64,000 nt of DNA from Methylophilaceae bacterium (lineage in GTDB: Bacteria; Pseudomonadota; Gammaproteobacteria; Burkholderiales; Methylophilaceae). Under the pieces are notes generated by a model. That model made no database searches. It saw only the letters and a list, made by a program, of their open reading frames with translations, and was not told the DNA's origin. Where the stretch lies: NCBI GenBank assembly GCA_013141125.1, contig JABFRO010000001.1, positions 1,674,001 through 1,738,000 of the forward strand, written 5' to 3'. The translations under genes were made by a program, and so were the position numbers. Positions within the stretch are counted from its first letter, which is position 1, and every line of letters starts with the position of its first letter. Below, in pieces: positions 36,698-47,476 of this stretch.

Positions 36698-37872
36698 GCA
36701 GGCACCCCTTTTTGCAAACGCTTATTCTCCCAATCAATACGCAACAAAACGGCAAGGGCAATGCAATTGGCCAGAATGCCGCTGCCGCCAAAAGAGAGCA
36801 AAGGCAAAGTCAGCCCTTTGGTAGGCAACAAACCCATATTCACCCCCATGTTGATAATGCTCTGTACCCCAATCCAGATGCCTATGCCTTGTGCCAGCAA
36901 CGCCGAAAAATAGCGCTCGTTGGCAATGGCCTCTTTACCAATCATGAATGAGCGCAGAACCAGCCACGCGAACAAACCAATTATGGTCAACACGCCTATA
37001 AAACCCAGCTCTTCGGCAATTACGGCGAGTAGAAAGTCAGTATGCGCCTCTGGTAAATAAAGCAATTTTTCCACACTGGCACCCAAACCCACACCCAGCC
37101 ATTCACCACGCCCAAATGCAATTAGCGCATGAGAAAGCTGATACCCTTTGCCATAAGGATCCGCCCAGGGGTCCATAAAACCAACCACGCGCTCCAGGCG
37201 ATAAGGCGAAACCAGAATCAGAATTACGAAGCCGATAACCAGCAACACCAGCAAGCCGGTAAAAATACGTACATTGATGCCACCTAACCACAGGATAGAA
37301 ATGGCAATGACAGTAATCACCGCAAAAGCGCCAAAATCCGGCTCGCGCAGCAATAACCCGCCCACCACCAGCATCACTAGCAACATAGGCATAAAGCCGC
37401 GCTTGAAACTATCCATATGCGCGGCTTTACGTACGGTGTAATCGGCCACATAAATCGTGGCAAACAGCTTCATGAGTTCCGAAGGTTGCAAAGTCACCAC
37501 TACCAACGAAATCCAGCGACGGCTGCCGCCAGCCACCAGACCTATGCCGGGAATCAGCACCAACACCAATGAGGCAAGCCCGATTAAAAACAAATAGGGA
37601 GCCATGCGTTGCCAGGCTTGCGTGGGAATCTGAAAAGTAACGAAGGCTGCAGACAAACTTACCACCAGGTAAATAGTATGGCGTGTTAGGTAATAAGTTT
37701 GCTGATGTCCAATGGCTTTGTCCGCTTCTGCCAAGGCAATAGAAGCGGAATACACCATCACCAGACCGATACCCAGCAATATCAGCGTGACCCATAGCAG
37801 GCCTTGGTCATAACTGGATGCACCATATTTGTTTGTGTTGAGCTTATTGAAGGCTGACTGGAGCGGTATCAT
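36694..37872 (-). CDS. ftsW: Septal peptidoglycan polymerase FtsW
   Basis: A SEDS-family glycosyltransferase that polymerises lipid II during septation, in partnership with FtsI. Its 392 residues contain about ten membrane segments, and the conserved loop [12 protein letters not shown]...[11 protein letters not shown] marks the SEDS active region. The conserved C-terminal [24 protein letters not shown] is present. It overlaps murD and murG by 4 bases. Confidence 0.96.
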   Translation of the reverse strand: MIPLQSAFNKLNTNKYGASSYDQGLLWVTLILLGIGLVMVYSASIALAEADKAIGHQQTYYLTRHTIYLVVSLSAAFVTFQIPTQAWQRMAPYLFLIGLASLVLVLIPGIGLVAGGSRRWISLVVVTLQPSELMKLFATIYVADYTVRKAAHMDSFKRGFMPMLLVMLVVGGLLLREPDFGAFAVITVIAISILWLGGINVRIFTGLLVLLVIGFVILILVSPYRLERVVGFMDPWADPYGKGYQLSHALIAFGRGEWLGVGLGASVEKLLYLPEAHTDFLLAVIAEELGFIGVLTIIGLFAWLVLRSFMIGKEAIANERYFSALLAQGIGIWIGVQSIINMGVNMGLLPTKGLTLPLLSFGGSGILANCIALAVLLRIDWENKRLQKGVPA

Positions 37873-39284
37873 TCTGCATTTCGCCCTGTATTCTTACTCA
37901 ATGCCTTAACCGCTGTGACAAAAACTTCCGCTCTATGCTCATAATTTCGGAACATATCAAAACTGGCGCAAGCCGGTGACAACAAGACCACGTCTCCTGC
38001 TTGCGCCGAGGCAAAGGCTAGGCTTACAGCATCTTCAAGACTATTTGCACCAATTAGCGGAACATTGCAGACTTGCAGCGCCTGCTCTATCTTTGCGCCA
38101 TCGCGCCCAATCAGCACTACACTACGCGCGTTCTGTTTAACGGCTTCTTGCAAGAGGGAGAAATCCTGACCTTTACCATCACCACCGGCAATCAGCACCA
38201 CTTTATGCGGCAAAGCCTTTTGTACCAAGCCAGTCAAGGCGGCTATGGTAGCGCCTACATTGGTGCCTTTGGAATCATCAAAAAAATCCACGCCACTCAC
38301 CTTGGCCACCCATTCCACACGGTGCGGCAAGCCTTTGAAATTGCGCAAAGCCTGCAATAAAGGCAGGTAATCCAAACCAATGGCGCGGCATAAGGCCAGC
38401 GCGGCCAAGGCATTGCAGGCATTATGCAAACCGGCGATGTACAGTTCGCTGGTTTTAATCAGCTCGATATTGCCATGCATCAACCAGACATCGCCATGCA
38501 CCTGCATCAGGCCGAAATCATTATGACTGGGGGGCAAATCGCTACCAAAAGTGATTTCCTTACGCCCGGTCAGCGCCATACCACGACTGATGGCATCCTG
38601 ACGATTGAGCACCTGCACGCCGCCACCCTGAAAGATACGTGCTTTGGCGGCCGCATATTCAGCCATACCGGCATAGCGATCCATATGATCTTCCGTCACA
38701 TTCAGCACGGTTGCCACATCGGCTTGCAGGTTAAACGTAGTTTCCAGCTGAAAACTGGAAAGCTCCAGCACGTAAACATCCGGCGTTTCGCCAGACAATT
38801 CAGCTTCCACCAGCGCATCCAGCACCGGCAAGCCTATATTGCCTGCCACCACGGTTTTCAATCCGGCGGCGCGACACATCTCACCGACTAGGGTGGTGAC
38901 TGTGGTTTTGCCATTGGCACCACTGATGGCAATGACTTTGGCATGATTGGATTTATATTGCGCAAACAGTTCCACATCACCCACCACCGGTATACCGCGC
39001 GCAATTGCGGCTTGTATCAGCGGCTCTGCCAATGGGCCATCAATCGCAATACCGGGGCTGGCGACAATAATTTCAGCCTGGGCAAAAACGGCCTCGGTGA
39101 ACGCGCCCACATGAAGGCTCACTTCCGGCATTTCTGTTTGCACCATGGCCAAGCCCGGTGGCACAGCGCGTGTATCGGCCACCGATAAAATCGCCTCGTG
39201 GCGGCGTAACCAGCGCAATACCGAGAGGCCGGTTTCTCCCAGCCCCAGCACCAGTACCTGTTTGTCTTTGAGTGTAAATCTCAT
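37869..39284 (-). CDS. murD: UDP-N-acetylmuramoylalanine--D-glutamate ligase
   Basis: Adds D-Glu to UDP-MurNAc-L-Ala. The ATG at 39284 overlaps the mraY stop as ATGA and gives 471 residues. The N-terminal [15 protein letters not shown] binds the uridine nucleotide, [18 protein letters not shown] is the ATP loop, and [22 protein letters not shown] is the Mur-ligase signature. An upstream extension of 18 codons would lie inside mraY and is not supported. Confidence 0.96.
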   Translation of the reverse strand: MRFTLKDKQVLVLGLGETGLSVLRWLRRHEAILSVADTRAVPPGLAMVQTEMPEVSLHVGAFTEAVFAQAEIIVASPGIAIDGPLAEPLIQAAIARGIPVVGDVELFAQYKSNHAKVIAISGANGKTTVTTLVGEMCRAAGLKTVVAGNIGLPVLDALVEAELSGETPDVYVLELSSFQLETTFNLQADVATVLNVTEDHMDRYAGMAEYAAAKARIFQGGGVQVLNRQDAISRGMALTGRKEITFGSDLPPSHNDFGLMQVHGDVWLMHGNIELIKTSELYIAGLHNACNALAALALCRAIGLDYLPLLQALRNFKGLPHRVEWVAKVSGVDFFDDSKGTNVGATIAALTGLVQKALPHKVVLIAGGDGKGQDFSLLQEAVKQNARSVVLIGRDGAKIEQALQVCNVPLIGANSLEDAVSLAFASAQAGDVVLLSPACASFDMFRNYEHRAEVFVTAVKALSKNTGRNAE

Positions 39285-40384
39285 CTTAATTTCAACGTAG
39301 AAAGCCCAACCAATACCAGCATCATGCTGATGATCCAAAAACGCACCACGACTTGCGTCTCTTTCCAGCCCTTTTGCTCATAATGATGATGCAGCGGTGC
39401 CATCAGAAATATGCGGCGGCCGGTACCATATTTTTTCTTGGTATAACGGAAATACAGCACCTGCGCCGCCACCGATAAAGTTTCCATGACAAATACTCCG
39501 CCCATGATAAACAGCACAATTTCCTGACGCACTATCACCGCCACCACGCCCAATGCTGCGCCCAGCGATAACGCACCCACATCGCCCATGAACACTTCTG
39601 CCGGATAGGCGTTAAACCATAAAAACCCCAGCCCGGCACCCGCCATGGCCGAACAGAACACCAGCAATTCTCCCGCACCCGCCACATAAGGAATGCCCAG
39701 ATATTTCGAGAAATAAAGATGCCCGGCCGTATAAGCAAAAATCCCCAGCGCACTACCCACCATCACCGTTGGCATAATCGCCAGACCATCCAGACCATCG
39801 GTCAGATTCACCGCATTGCTGCTACCCACTATCACCAGATAGGTCAGGACAATAAAACCGGTCACCCCGAGCGGAATTGCCAAATGCTTGAAAAATGGGA
39901 TTAACAACTCGGTTTGCGCGGATGTGGTGGCATGAAAACCCAGATAAAGCGCCACACCCAGACCTATCACCGATTGCCAGAAATACTTGGCACCGGCAGA
40001 CAAGCCTTTGGGATTGCGATGCACTACTTTGCGCCAATCGTCCACCCAGCCAATCACGCCAAAACCCAGTGTGGTAAACAGCACCACCCAAACGTATTTA
40101 TTACTCAAATCCGCCCACAACAAGGTCGACACGCTAATCGCCACCAGTATCAACGCACCACCCATAGTGGGCGTTCCCGCCTTGATCAAATGTGTTTGCG
40201 GACCATCATCACGCACCGCCTGCCCGACTTTGTATTGGGTAAGCTTACGTATCATGAACGGCCCTACGACAAATGAAATAATCAAGGCCGTCAATGTCGC
40301 CATTACTGCACGTAAGGTAATGTAATTAAAAACATTAAAGCCACGTATGTCGTGTGCCAGCCATTGTGCGAGTAGCAAAAGCAT
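39281..40384 (-). CDS. mraY: Phospho-MurNAc-pentapeptide translocase
   Basis: An integral membrane enzyme making lipid I from UDP-MurNAc-pentapeptide and undecaprenyl phosphate. The 367 residues have about ten membrane segments. Catalytic and nucleotide-binding sequences [40 protein letters not shown] and the HHHYEQKGW loop are present. The ATG follows the murF stop directly (TAAATG). Confidence 0.97.
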   Translation of the reverse strand: MLLLLAQWLAHDIRGFNVFNYITLRAVMATLTALIISFVVGPFMIRKLTQYKVGQAVRDDGPQTHLIKAGTPTMGGALILVAISVSTLLWADLSNKYVWVVLFTTLGFGVIGWVDDWRKVVHRNPKGLSAGAKYFWQSVIGLGVALYLGFHATTSAQTELLIPFFKHLAIPLGVTGFIVLTYLVIVGSSNAVNLTDGLDGLAIMPTVMVGSALGIFAYTAGHLYFSKYLGIPYVAGAGELLVFCSAMAGAGLGFLWFNAYPAEVFMGDVGALSLGAALGVVAVIVRQEIVLFIMGGVFVMETLSVAAQVLYFRYTKKKYGTGRRIFLMAPLHHHYEQKGWKETQVVVRFWIISMMLVLVGLSTLKLR

Positions 40385-41764
40385 TTAGTGTTTCTCTCCG
40401 TTTTTTTCTGCTGTAATTAATGCCACCACCCGCTCCATCCGCATAAAACGTGAACCTTTTACCAGCACGGTTACACCTGAGCTTAAAATTGGTTTAACTG
40501 CTGCGACAAGAGCCTCTGCTGTTGCAAAATGTGCTGCATCTGTATCCTCCAGATTGGCAGCAAAACCGCGCACTATTTCCACGCTTAACTCACCCAAACA
40601 ATACACGCTGGTCAGCCCAGCCGCTTTTGCATAAGCACCAATTTCTGCGTGCAAATTTTCAGCCTCCTCACCCAGCTCGCCCATATCGCCCAGCACCAGT
40701 ATTTTTTTGCCTGGGAACTTCGCCAGCACATCAATCGCCGCTTTCATTGAGTCGGGATTGGCGTTATAGGTGTCGTCTATCACCAGCGCTCCATTCAAAC
40801 CTGGCTTGCGTTGCAAGCGGCCTTTTATCTCGCCAAAATGGCTTAAACCGCGCGCAATATCTGCATTTGAAACACCCAAGGCAATAGCCACTGCGCTCGC
40901 TGCCAAAGCATTGCCTATGTTGTGTGCACCCAACATATTCAACTTAAAATCAATGTCACCTTGTGGCGTAGTTAAATGTACGTGGCTTGATCCGTCTTGT
41001 GCTTCATAAGTTGCGCTTACATCGGCTTGGTATTTTTGACCAAATGTGACAATTTTTTTACCCGCATTAAGTGTTTTCCAATAGCCCGCATAAGCATCAT
41101 CCGCATTGATAACCGCCACGCCGTCATCACTTAATCCGGCAAAAATCTCCCCTTTGGCTTTTGCAATATTGTCGCGTGAACCTACTTCACCAATATGCGC
41201 TGTACCTGCGTTGTTAATGAGTGCCACCGTTGGTTTGGCAATATGCGTTAAATAATCAATTTCACCTAAATGACTCATGCCCATTTCAAGCACTGAAAAC
41301 TGATGTGTTGCTCGCAATTTAAGCAAGGTCAATGGCAGTCCAATGTGATTATTTAAATTACCCACTGTGGCATGTATTGCATCTGCACTACCGGCTTTCT
41401 CTGCCAAAATTGCCGTAATCATTTCTTTCACCGTCGTTTTACCACTGCTACCTGTTACCGCAATTAATGGTATGGCAAATTTTGCGCGCCAATAAGTAGC
41501 AAGCTCAGCCAATGCCTGATAGGTATCTTCAACCACAAGTGCAGGCTCTGAACGGAGATTTGGGTTAGACACCAGCACCGCTGCTGCGCCTTGTGCAATG
41601 GCTTGCTCGGCATAATCATGGCCGTCAAAATGCTCACCTTTTAGCGCTACAAATAACTGACCTTTGCTCACATTGCGGCTATCTGTACCCACGCTGATAA
41701 ATTCTGCATCCAGCCCAAAAAGTCTAGCGTGTATGGCGTTTGCCGCTTCATAAAGTTGCATCAT
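40385..41764 (-). CDS. murF: UDP-MurNAc-tripeptide--D-Ala-D-Ala ligase
   Basis: Completes the pentapeptide precursor by adding the D-Ala-D-Ala made by Ddl. The 459 residues show the N-terminal substrate domain (SVGTDSRNVSKGQLFVALKGEHFDGHDY), the ATP loop VTGSSGKTTVKEMI, and the IDDTYNANPDSMKAAI motif. It overlaps murE by 4 bases and abuts mraY. Confidence 0.96.
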   Translation of the reverse strand: MMQLYEAANAIHARLFGLDAEFISVGTDSRNVSKGQLFVALKGEHFDGHDYAEQAIAQGAAAVLVSNPNLRSEPALVVEDTYQALAELATYWRAKFAIPLIAVTGSSGKTTVKEMITAILAEKAGSADAIHATVGNLNNHIGLPLTLLKLRATHQFSVLEMGMSHLGEIDYLTHIAKPTVALINNAGTAHIGEVGSRDNIAKAKGEIFAGLSDDGVAVINADDAYAGYWKTLNAGKKIVTFGQKYQADVSATYEAQDGSSHVHLTTPQGDIDFKLNMLGAHNIGNALAASAVAIALGVSNADIARGLSHFGEIKGRLQRKPGLNGALVIDDTYNANPDSMKAAIDVLAKFPGKKILVLGDMGELGEEAENLHAEIGAYAKAAGLTSVYCLGELSVEIVRGFAANLEDTDAAHFATAEALVAAVKPILSSGVTVLVKGSRFMRMERVVALITAEKNGEKH

Positions 41765-43212
41765 GCGGCTATCCTTTTTAACAGCGCTTCCTCGGCCACC
41801 GCCATATCGCTAAACGGATATTTCACGCCATTAACTTCCTGATAATCCTCATGCCCTTTACCCGCTATCAACACCACATCACCAGCCTTGGCTGTATTGA
41901 CAGCATGCGCGATCGCCAGGGCACGGTCTTTTTGCACTAAAAAATCCCCCTGCATCGCTGCAACAATTGCAGAAATAATTTCCATGGGATCTTCTCGGCG
42001 CGGATTATCCGATGTAACTATGCCTATGTCCGCCAGCTGGCTCACCACTTTCCCCATTAGCGGACGCTTGCCACTATCACGATTACCACCACAGCCAAAC
42101 ACGCAAATCAACTTGCCTTTAGTTTGTTCGCGCAAGGTGATTAATACTTTCTCCAGCGCATCCGGCGTGTGGGCATAATCAATTACCAGCAAAGGCTGCT
42201 TATCCCCACCCAGCCGCTGCATACGGCCAGCCACAGGCTGGAGTAGCTTCAAAGCATTCACTGCTTCTGGCAAAGTCACCGCCGAGGCCAGCAAAGCGGC
42301 CAACACAGCCAGTAAATTGTAAGCATTGAACCGCCCTAACAATGCCGCTTCCAAAGCTATACTGCCAAAAGGCGTATCCACCTGCATGATTAAGCCGTGC
42401 TCAGACAACTGTAATTGCGAACCACGTATATCGCCACTTTCCAGCCCATAAGTTAGTACTCGCTTACCCTGCTCGGTCAAGTTTTTTGCAATTTCCGCAC
42501 CGAAAGCATCATCACTATTCAAAACCGCGCAGCCCAAGCCATCCCAATCAAACAACTGCTTTTTGGCAGCGCCATAAGCCGCCATATCACCGTGGTAATC
42601 CAGATGATCGCGCGATAAATTGGTAAAAACCGCCACATCAAAATGCACGCCATTGACGCGCCCTTGTTCCAGACCATGCGACGAAACTTCCATGGCGACA
42701 GCCGCTGCACCCTGGCGCAAGTAATCTGCCAGCAATTCCTGCAACACAATCGGATCCGGCGTGGTGTTGACGGCCTCGGTTAATGCCTCAGGGAACCCAT
42801 TGCCCAAAGTTCCGACAACCGCAGCTTTGCGCCCCACCAATGTTAGCGCCTGTGCCAGCCAGTGACTGCACGAGGTTTTGCCATTGGTACCGGTAACGCC
42901 TATCATCCACAAGGTTTGCGTAGGGCTATCATAAAAATCGCTCGCAATTTGGCCGGCACTTGCACGCAAACCATCAATGGCGATATTGCTAACTTGCCAT
43001 AGTGGATTCCAATTAAAGTCTGACGATTCCCACAGCACTGCGGCGGCTCCGCGTTCAATGGCTTGGACGATAAAACTGCGGCCATCCACTTGCTCGCCCG
43101 GATAAGCCAAAAACAACATACCAGGCTTAACCAGACGACTATCTGCCGTCAAACCTGCAAACTTCACGCCATTCAGTGCAGTATTAGTCAGTGCAACCAA
43201 GCGTTGGCTCAT
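41761..43212 (-). CDS. murE: UDP-MurNAc-tripeptide synthetase
   Basis: Adds the third stem residue. The 483 residues include TADSRLVKPGMLFLAYPG, the ATP loop GVTGTNGKTSCSHW, and the DNPR signature in VTSDNPRREDP, which is characteristic of enzymes that select meso-diaminopimelate rather than lysine. The organism should therefore have mDAP-type peptidoglycan, as Gram-negatives do. It overlaps ftsI and murF by 4 bases each. Confidence 0.97.
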   Translation of the reverse strand: MSQRLVALTNTALNGVKFAGLTADSRLVKPGMLFLAYPGEQVDGRSFIVQAIERGAAAVLWESSDFNWNPLWQVSNIAIDGLRASAGQIASDFYDSPTQTLWMIGVTGTNGKTSCSHWLAQALTLVGRKAAVVGTLGNGFPEALTEAVNTTPDPIVLQELLADYLRQGAAAVAMEVSSHGLEQGRVNGVHFDVAVFTNLSRDHLDYHGDMAAYGAAKKQLFDWDGLGCAVLNSDDAFGAEIAKNLTEQGKRVLTYGLESGDIRGSQLQLSEHGLIMQVDTPFGSIALEAALLGRFNAYNLLAVLAALLASAVTLPEAVNALKLLQPVAGRMQRLGGDKQPLLVIDYAHTPDALEKVLITLREQTKGKLICVFGCGGNRDSGKRPLMGKVVSQLADIGIVTSDNPRREDPMEIISAIVAAMQGDFLVQKDRALAIAHAVNTAKAGDVVLIAGKGHEDYQEVNGVKYPFSDMAVAEEALLKRIAA

Positions 43213-44999
43213 GTTGACTCCTGCACTTCTTTGACACTTTTTCCAGCTGGCGCATCTTTTACTTCCGGAGCCTCTTCCGGCTCACCTTCCGGCGCTCCCT
43301 GTGCAGGAATCACCACATTGTCGTTGGGTGCATCCTGTGGAATGGCAAGCATACGCAATGCGCCTTCCATCACTTTGCTGAATACCGGTGCCGCCACTGT
43401 TCCGCCGTAATACTCACCGCTGCTGGGTTCGTCTATCATCACCGCCAGTATCAGCCTGGGATTGGAGGCCGGTGCCATGCCAACAAAAGAAGAAACATAA
43501 CGATTCTTTTGGTAGCCGCCCACATCCAGCTTATGCGCCGTACCGGTTTTACCTGCCACGCGATAACCCATGATTTGCGCTTTCAGCGCCGTGCCGCCTG
43601 GTAGCACTACCATTTCCAGCATATCTTTTACCTGATGTGCCGTCTCGGCTGAAAACACCTGATGTCCCAACGGAATTTCATTCAGTTTCAATAACGATAA
43701 AGGACGCAGTTCGCCATCATTGGCAAATACCGTATAAGCACGCGCCAATTGCAGCAGAGTCAAACTGATGCCGTGTCCAAAAGACATCGTTGCCTGCTCA
43801 ATTGGCCGCCAGATCTTGTAAGGGCGCAAGCGACCGGAAGCCTCCCCGGGAAAACCAATATGCGTGGGCGTACCCAAACCCAATTGATTAAACACGCCCC
43901 AGAAAAATTGCCTATCCAGGGTCAGCGCCATTTTGGATGCGCCCACATTGGAAGACTTTTGTATCACCTGCGCCACCGTAATCAAGCCTTGTGGATGTGT
44001 ATCATGAATCGTCGCCGTGCCAACTCGCAAATATCCGGGCGCGGTTTGAATCAAGGTATCCGGCTTGAAATTTCCACTCTCCAATGCGGCAGCTGCGGTG
44101 ATGGGCTTGAGCGTGGAGCCAGGCTCAAACGTATCCACAATCGTCCGATTGCGCGAACGACCATTTACATTAATATTCACCGGGTTATTCGGGTTATAAG
44201 TGGGCAGATTGACCATGGCCAACACCTCACCGGTCTTGGCATCCAGCATCACGGCGGCACCTGCCTTGGCTTTAAACTGCGTCACAGCTAACGCCAATTC
44301 ACGGTACGCCAGATACTGTATATTGCGATCCATAGACAGCGTTACATCCTTGCCATCCTGAGGCACATTAACCGCCACCAGGTCTTCAACAATATGCCCC
44401 TGCCGATCTTTAATCACATGGCGTTCACCTGCCTTGCCTGCCAACCAGTTCTGAAATACCAGCTCAATACCTTCCTGACCTTTATCGTCAACCCCGGTAA
44501 ATCCAACCACGTGCGCAGCCATCTCGCCAGCAGGGTAATATCGGCGATACTCACGTTGCATAAACACACCGGGAATACCCAAATGCATCACTTGTGCCGC
44601 CAGTTCGGGCGGAATACGACGCTTAACATATACGAACTCATGATTTTTCTTAGTCAGCTTTTTAACCACAACTGCCGGCTCTATTTGTAAAAGTTTGGCC
44701 AGTGCATTGAGTTGGTTCGGGCTGGCGACAACATCCGGTGGACTTGCCCAGATGGATTCCACTGGCGTGCTAATCGCCAGCAACTCGCCGTTGCGATCGG
44801 TAATAATGCCACGATTGGCCGGCAATTTGAGTTCCCGGCTATAACGTGCTTCGCCTTTTTTCTGCAAAAACTCCTTATGGATGCCTTGCAAATAAATGCC
44901 GCGCCCGAGTAACACACAAAAACCCAGCAACACCACAATCAGCAGTGTGCGGCGGCGCCAAATTGGCAGTTTGATGATGACAGGTGGCGAAAAACTCAT
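43209..44999 (-). CDS. ftsI: Septal peptidoglycan transpeptidase (PBP3)
   Basis: A class B penicillin-binding protein that cross-links septal peptidoglycan together with FtsW. One membrane anchor lies at about residues 14-34; the dimerisation domain follows, then the transpeptidase with SxxK at Ser295 (GSTLKP), SSN (SSNVGASKM) and KTG (VAGKTGTAHK). The 596 residues end in an acidic, Pro/Glu-rich tail of about 40 residues after the catalytic domain. It overlaps ftsL and murE by 4 bases. Confidence 0.96.
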   Translation of the reverse strand: MSFSPPVIIKLPIWRRRTLLIVVLLGFCVLLGRGIYLQGIHKEFLQKKGEARYSRELKLPANRGIITDRNGELLAISTPVESIWASPPDVVASPNQLNALAKLLQIEPAVVVKKLTKKNHEFVYVKRRIPPELAAQVMHLGIPGVFMQREYRRYYPAGEMAAHVVGFTGVDDKGQEGIELVFQNWLAGKAGERHVIKDRQGHIVEDLVAVNVPQDGKDVTLSMDRNIQYLAYRELALAVTQFKAKAGAAVMLDAKTGEVLAMVNLPTYNPNNPVNINVNGRSRNRTIVDTFEPGSTLKPITAAAALESGNFKPDTLIQTAPGYLRVGTATIHDTHPQGLITVAQVIQKSSNVGASKMALTLDRQFFWGVFNQLGLGTPTHIGFPGEASGRLRPYKIWRPIEQATMSFGHGISLTLLQLARAYTVFANDGELRPLSLLKLNEIPLGHQVFSAETAHQVKDMLEMVVLPGGTALKAQIMGYRVAGKTGTAHKLDVGGYQKNRYVSSFVGMAPASNPRLILAVMIDEPSSGEYYGGTVAAPVFSKVMEGALRMLAIPQDAPNDNVVIPAQGAPEGEPEEAPEVKDAPAGKSVKEVQEST

Positions 45000-45355
45000 T
45001 GCTCTGGATTGCTCTTGTTTATTTGCTGCGATTCAGTGCTGCCGAGCGTCTCGACTTCACCTGCATTTACTGGTTCCTTGCTCACAACCGAGGCACCCGC
45101 TGTGACTACCTGAACCCGCTTACTATCCGGCACCTGCATTTGCAGTTTTTTCCCTGCTACTTCCTCAACACGCGAATGCATGGCCCAAGTGCTTTGCTCC
45201 AACTTCAATTGCCCATACTCAATCGCATATTGTTTCGCACTATCTTTTTGCTGTTGTAATTCGATATACAGCTTGCGCGCTTTGTGCTGAGACGTGACTG
45301 TCCCTAACGCCATCAAAATCAGCGCCAAAAACAAAAGTATATTAAGTCGAGTCAT
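44996..45355 (-). CDS. ftsL: Cell division protein FtsL
   Basis: A small bitopic protein that forms the FtsQLB complex, which activates FtsWI. The 119 residues comprise one membrane segment (about 3-20), a helical coiled-coil-like periplasmic stretch (ARKLYIELQQQKDSAKQYAIEYGQLKLEQS) and a polar tail. Its position between rsmH and ftsI supports the call, since FtsL sequences are poorly conserved. It overlaps ftsI by 4 bases. Confidence 0.9.
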   Translation of the reverse strand: MTRLNILLFLALILMALGTVTSQHKARKLYIELQQQKDSAKQYAIEYGQLKLEQSTWAMHSRVEEVAGKKLQMQVPDSKRVQVVTAGASVVSKEPVNAGEVETLGSTESQQINKSNPEQ

Positions 45356-45382
45356 TACCTTACCTTGTGACCAAACTACAAT

Positions 45383-46354
45383 TTATACGACAGGCGTACG
45401 TTCCGCGACACGCAACACGGCACTACGCGAACGCGAATTACGCTTGATTTCCTGCATACTGGGCTTGATGGCTCGCCCTACCGCAATCAATCTCGGCTGC
45501 GGCAAGTCTTTTGCGCGTACTGGAAAGTTGGCAGGCAAATCATCTCGATCTTGCTCATCTCGAATAAAACGCTTTACGATGCGATCTTCCAGCGAATGAA
45601 AGCTAATCACAGCCAACCTGGCCTTTGGTGCCAGCAAATTCAGACATTGCGGCAAAACTAACGCCAGCTCTTCAAGCTCTTGATTGATAAAAATCCGTAA
45701 AGCCTGAAAGGTACGCGTTGCCGGATCGAAGCCCGGCTCAATCCTGGGAACGGCTTTTGCCACGATCTTTGCAAGCTGTCCGGTCGTCGTAACGGCTCCA
45801 TCCTCTGCGCGCGCAGCAATAATCGCCCTTGCAATCTGTTTAGCAAACCGCTCTTCACCATAATCTTTAATGACATCTCTAAGTTGTTGCTCCGACACCT
45901 GCGCAAGAAACTCGGCAGCGGTCTGTCCGCGACTTTGATTCATACGCATATCAAGCGGCCCATCAAATCTGAAACTAAAGCCGCGCTCGCCTATATCAAT
46001 CTGCGGCGATGAAATACCCAAATCCAGTAAAATGCCGTTCACCTGCCGCACATCGACTTCAGCCAACGCAGATTCCATCCTGGAAAAATGGCTATGTAGC
46101 ATCAAAAAACGCGGATCTGAAATGGCCGCTGCCGCTTCAACCGCTGCAAGATCACGATCCAGCGCAATCAAGCGCCCAGCCGCACCCAATCGCTCCAAAA
46201 TTCTGCGGCTATGTCCACCACGCCCAAATGTAGCATCCACATAAATACCACCAGCCTTGATAGCCAACGCATCAACGGCTTCATCCAGCAAAACCGTGAC
46301 ATGCTTGAAATTAGCCCCTGCTGACATCAATACCGGCAATAGTTCAGCACTCAC
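45383..46354 (-). CDS. rsmH: 16S rRNA (cytosine1402-N4)-methyltransferase
   Basis: A SAM-dependent methyltransferase modifying C1402 in the ribosomal P site. The 323 residues from GTG 46354 open [27 protein letters not shown]. The SAM motif [15 protein letters not shown] and [22 protein letters not shown] are diagnostic. The GTG overlaps the mraZ stop as GTGA; ATG 46327 is a possible internal alternative. Confidence 0.95.
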   Translation of the reverse strand: MSAELLPVLMSAGANFKHVTVLLDEAVDALAIKAGGIYVDATFGRGGHSRRILERLGAAGRLIALDRDLAAVEAAAAISDPRFLMLHSHFSRMESALAEVDVRQVNGILLDLGISSPQIDIGERGFSFRFDGPLDMRMNQSRGQTAAEFLAQVSEQQLRDVIKDYGEERFAKQIARAIIAARAEDGAVTTTGQLAKIVAKAVPRIEPGFDPATRTFQALRIFINQELEELALVLPQCLNLLAPKARLAVISFHSLEDRIVKRFIRDEQDRDDLPANFPVRAKDLPQPRLIAVGRAIKPSMQEIKRNSRSRSAVLRVAERTPVV

Positions 46355-46797
46355 AGCGAGAACCCTTCCAATTCGGCAGGCAAGCTCATCCCATCATCAG
46401 ACATTGCACTTTCCATGTGCGCGCGCCAGGTATCCATATTCCATAACTCAAAATGCTCACCCTGCCCCACCAGCTTGGCTTGTTTATCCAGCTGGGCTAA
46501 CTCACGCAGCGAAGCTGAAACCAACAAACGACCCGCACTATCCAACACGACATCTTCTGCATTTCCCACCAGCAAACGCTGTAATTTGCTGGATTGTTTA
46601 TCAAAACTGGAAAACGCCATGATTTTGGCTTGTATCGGCTCCCACACCGGTTGCGGGTACAGCAACAGGCAGCCGTGCGGATGCGCCGTGAGCACAAGAT
46701 TACCCGCGCACTGTAGTTGCAAGGCATCCCTATGCTTGCTTGGCATTGCCAAGCGGCCTTTAGCATCCAGACTTAAAGATGTTGCACCACGAAACAT
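46351..46797 (-). CDS. mraZ: Transcriptional regulator MraZ
   Basis: A DNA-binding protein of the AbrB-like swapped-hairpin fold that represses its own division-cluster promoter. The 148 residues contain two MraZ half-repeats with the DxxxR signature: [15 protein letters not shown] near residue 10 and [16 protein letters not shown] near residue 85. It is the first gene of the cluster, 72 bases downstream of three TGGG boxes that match the known MraZ target. Confidence 0.95.
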   Translation of the reverse strand: MFRGATSLSLDAKGRLAMPSKHRDALQLQCAGNLVLTAHPHGCLLLYPQPVWEPIQAKIMAFSSFDKQSSKLQRLLVGNAEDVVLDSAGRLLVSASLRELAQLDKQAKLVGQGEHFELWNMDTWRAHMESAMSDDGMSLPAELEGFSL

Positions 46798-46868
46798 ACC
46801 ACCCCTTAAAACACCACTTTATGCAGCATTACAACCCGTCAACTTAACACCCGCTCCAAGCCAAATTT

Positions 46869-46893
46869 CCCACTAAAACCCATATTTCCCCAC
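46869..46893 (-). promoter_or_regulatory. MraZ operator: three TGGG boxes
   Basis: On the minus strand GTGGG, ATGGG and GTGGG occur with exactly 10-bp period (plus-strand 46889-46893, 46879-46883, 46869-46873). MraZ proteins are known to bind tandem GTGGG-type boxes with 5-base spacers. The boxes lie at the predicted transcription start, so bound MraZ would block initiation. Confidence 0.85.
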
Positions 46894-46901
46894 TGAGATG
46901 C

Positions 46902-46930
46902 ACTATAGATAAAAAAAAAGAGCCTTGCAA
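46902..46930 (-). promoter_or_regulatory. Sigma70-type promoter of the dcw cluster
   Basis: On the minus strand TTGCAA (46925-46930) and TATAGT (46902-46907) are separated by 17 bases. The start site would fall near 46895, immediately before the MraZ boxes. The -35 hexamer is embedded in the loop of the terminator-like hairpin at 46911-46940. Confidence 0.7.
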
Positions 46931-46940
46931 GCTCTTTTTT
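46911..46940. terminator. Bidirectional terminator-like hairpin
   Basis: AGAGC, a loop with TTGCAA, and GCTCT form a 5-bp stem extended by A9 on the left and T6 on the right, so both strands have a T-run. On the minus strand it can end read-through from rnpB, while its loop provides the -35 hexamer of the mraZ promoter. Confidence 0.65.
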
Positions 46941-47175
46941 GTAAATTATCTTTATAGGTCAATGACTTAGCGCCGTTTTTTAATTTAACCAATATCCTTA
47001 TTAATTATGGGGATAGCCTGCTAACTGAAAGTGATTTGTGAGGATAAGCAAAAATGTGTGAATTTTGTGCTGATTTCTGAAATATGGCATTTGAAAGTAA
47101 ATTATTTCACGCTCAATCCAAAATAAACTTGGCTTTAAGCGAAATATTCTGGCTCTATGTGAAATATTAAAGTGA
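46941..47175. other. AT-rich spacer between the mraZ promoter and rnpB
   Basis: These 235 bases contain no convincing gene. The GAAATAT heptamer recurs three times between about 47080 and 47170 on the plus strand. The spacer is the region past the 3' end of rnpB and upstream of the mraZ promoter. Confidence 0.6.
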
Positions 47176-47476
47176 AGCTGGCCGATAAGCCGGGTTCTGT
47201 GTGACGTATTGCTACGCCTGACAGTCATTCATCTAGGCGCATAATTACTCATGCGCTCAAGCAGCCTACCCGGTAGCAGCGCGAGCCACGCTATCGCTAC
47301 CCTATTTGGCTTTGCTCCGAATGGAGGTTACCGCGTTTCACCGTAACTGAATACGCTCGTCTCTGTGGCCCTATTCCTCGTCTCACGACGTACGGCCGTT
47401 AGCCGTCATTCTGCTCTGCGGAGCCCGGACTTTCCTCCCCCCACACTAGGTGAGCGGCGACTGTCTAGCCAGCTTC
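47176..47476 (-). ncRNA. rnpB: RNase P RNA, bacterial class A
   Basis: The catalytic RNA that matures tRNA 5' ends. On the minus strand the 5' end GAAGCTGGCTAGACAGTCGC pairs with the 3' end GGCCAGCTTC (helix P1). The conserved GGGGGGAGGAAAGTCCGGGC, ACAGAGACGAGC and GGGTAGGCTGC-type segments follow in order. The 3' domain contains CAGAACCCGGCTTATCGGCC, which pairs with tRNA CCA ends through GGTT-type bases. At about 300 nt it is slightly short for the class; ends are approximate by a few bases. Confidence 0.93.
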
